Source: Pinguiococcus pyrenoidosus
Taxonomy: Eukaryota > Sar > Pinguiophyceae > Pinguiochrysidales > Pinguiochrysidaceae
Assembly (NCBI GenBank): GCA_019677205.1
Contig: JAAMXY010004159.1
Location: 1 to 64,000 of the forward strand
Direction of reading: 5' to 3'
Length of the DNA stretch: 64,000 nucleotides
Below are positions 62,763 through 64,000 of this stretch, piece after piece; positions within the stretch are counted from its first letter, which is position 1, and each line of letters starts with the position of its first letter. The position numbers and the translations under genes were made by a program. The notes beneath the pieces were generated by a model. The model was not told where the DNA came from. It searched no databases and was given only the letters and a program-made list of their open reading frames with translations.

Positions 62763-64000
62763 TCAAGCCTTTTTGGCCTCGGCGTCGTCGTCTCCCTCGT
62801 CGAGGAATCTCAAGAAGGGTAGCGGCAGCAAGCTTGCCACGTTGCAGATCACGATCAGCATCGGCAGCATCTGGAAGTTGTTGCCCTCGATTCCGAGCGT
62901 TTTCGTCAGAGCAGCGCTCACTTCGCTCCCAAGGATCCCGCTGGCGTTGTAGATGCTCATCAGCAGCGCGAAGAAGGTGCCCTCCTGCCCCGGAGGGCAC
63001 AGCCGAGCCGCGAGCGTGAGCGTCGGCATGAAGGCCAGCTCGCTCAGCGCCGACAGGAACACGTCGTCGCCGTAGATGAGGAAGCCATCCGGTATGCCTG
63101 GAGGAGAGACAAGGACGCCAATGACGCGTGGCACGAAGGGCTTTCCTTTGCCAGAAGTGGTGGTCGACTTACCGAGCTGCTGGTTCTGGTGAGTGACCAG
63201 CAGCAGTTGTAGGAGACCCAAGGGAACGCTCACAATGCTAGCAAAGGCGATCACTGTGCTTGGCTTCGCCTTTGCGAAGAGCGTGCGATAGGCCACCACG
63301 CCAAGCAGAGACGCAACAGAGCTCAGGAGCTGTAACTTTCCAAGCTTTTGAAGTTGCGCAAGGAAAAGAGGGAGAGGGGGGCAAGAGAAACGGTTGGCGA
63401 TGGGGCTTGGTGTTTTTGGAGAGGATGGACAGGATGGTGCCTTCTTGTGATTTGCTTCGATTTTGGTCGCACGCACCTGCGTTGGTCCCAAGCCGACTTC
63501 GTTGGTCAGGAAGTAGAAGAAGGCAGAGCCGCTCGATGGCGTGACCAGCCTAGAGAAGTAGGTATTGCGAACATGAGCACTCCGTGAATCCAGAATCCAA
63601 TCGCGGAAGGAAGCGGGCGCCAGAATCGCGGCAGAAGCTTACCACAACGCAACCACTGCCACGGGAACAACGATCTCTCTCCTCCGAACGGTCTGCAGCA
63701 GCTCGGCGAAAGGGTTCCCCTTTGCTAGGCCCCCAAGCCCGTTGGCAGGAGCAGAGACCGGCGTCTCGTTCGCCAGGAGCCCAGCTGCGGCGGCCATCAG
63801 TGGGAACACCGCGGTCAGGCCGTAAACCTGGCGTGGCGCGAGCGCCGCAAGAAGCGGACCAGAGGCAGCTGCCGTGCAGACGCTCCCAATGTTCCGCGAG
63901 CCCCAGCAAAGGCTCTGCAGCTTCCCAGCAACTTCCTGCTCAAGCTCCTCTTTGGTCTGGCCCGGCTGAAGCACCGCTCGCTCCGCTTCCTTCCTCGCTC
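62763..64000 (-). CDS. Folate/biopterin transporter family protein (partial, 5' end outside window)
   Basis: Four exons are visible on the minus strand: 64000-63643 (open to the edge), 63549-63477, 63344-63173 and 63097-62763. They join in frame by GT-AG introns of 93, 132 and 75 bp. The family (FBT/BT1, major facilitator superfamily) carries folates and pterins; plant members sit in the plastid envelope, and cyanobacterial and protist relatives are known. Typical blocks are LQSLCWGSRNIGSVCTAAAS, GSAFFYFLTNEVGLGP, LLSSVASLLGVVAYRTLF and DDVFLSALSELAFMPTLTLA, then ALLMSIYNASGILGSEVSAA. At least seven hydrophobic segments are visible. The protein ends in an acidic FLDEGDDDAEAKKA tail. The N-terminal half lies outside the window, so targeting cannot be judged. 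Confidence 0.85.

Noticed and set aside
1-64000. tRNA, rRNA or transposase genes
   Set aside because: I looked for tRNA T-arm motifs, rRNA cores and transposase/reverse-transcriptase signatures by eye and found none. A covariance-model scan (tRNAscan, Infernal) would be decisive.

Overview
The window is nuclear DNA of a eukaryote, not a prokaryote. Most genes are broken by short GT-AG introns (about 46-175 bp). The products are core eukaryotic machinery: REV1-like, WDR5, GET3, VPS24/CHMP3, a kinesin, a U2AF65-like factor, DIS3L2, a TFIIIC subunit, a BK-type K+ channel and a PiT phosphate transporter. L-galactose dehydrogenase, a folate/biopterin-type carrier and UDP-glucuronate decarboxylase point to an alga. 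At least two enzymes (HAD nucleotidase, aldo-keto reductase) begin with a signal peptide followed by a Ser/Arg/Ala-rich tract. That arrangement resembles bipartite targeting to a secondary plastid, so I infer a GC-rich unicellular alga with a complex plastid (stramenopile- or haptophyte-like). The species is not identified.

Layout, left to right: REV1-like (-, runs off the left edge); STI1-repeat secreted protein (+); L-galactose dehydrogenase (-); unknown acidic/basic protein (+); NOPCHAP1 (-); WDR5 (+); GET3 (-); VPS24 (+); kinesin (-); PiT phosphate transporter (+); U2AF65-like (-); a 3.6-kb low-GC gene desert; EGF-type membrane protein (+); small Glu/Gln-repeat membrane protein (-); UXS (+); K+ channel (-); TPR-CHAT protein (-); putative glycosyltransferase (+); DIS3L2 (-); TFIIIC TPR subunit (+); aldo-keto reductase (-); PCMT (+); ankyrin giant (-); HAD nucleotidase (+); sirtuin (+); folate/biopterin transporter (-, runs off the right edge).

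The genes do not form a pathway cluster. What stands out is architecture. Of 24 neighbouring gene pairs, 22 lie on opposite strands, so the DNA reads as a chain of head-to-head and tail-to-tail pairs. Tail-to-tail spacers can be tiny (3 bp between WDR5 and GET3). Several head-to-head spacers hold a short AT-rich core, and several genes carry a TTTGGCGGGAAA-like (E2F-type) box just upstream of the start codon. I read this as a shared bidirectional-promoter design.

The most unusual proteins are a TPR-CHAT predicted protease with a barrel-like insert inside the CHAT domain, an ankyrin protein built from three ~380-residue modules, a REV1-like protein lacking most polymerase catalytic residues, and a K+ channel with a cysteine-rich outer turret. 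Gene models were spliced by hand from reading frame, splice-site consensus and remembered family conservation. No database or transcript was consulted.
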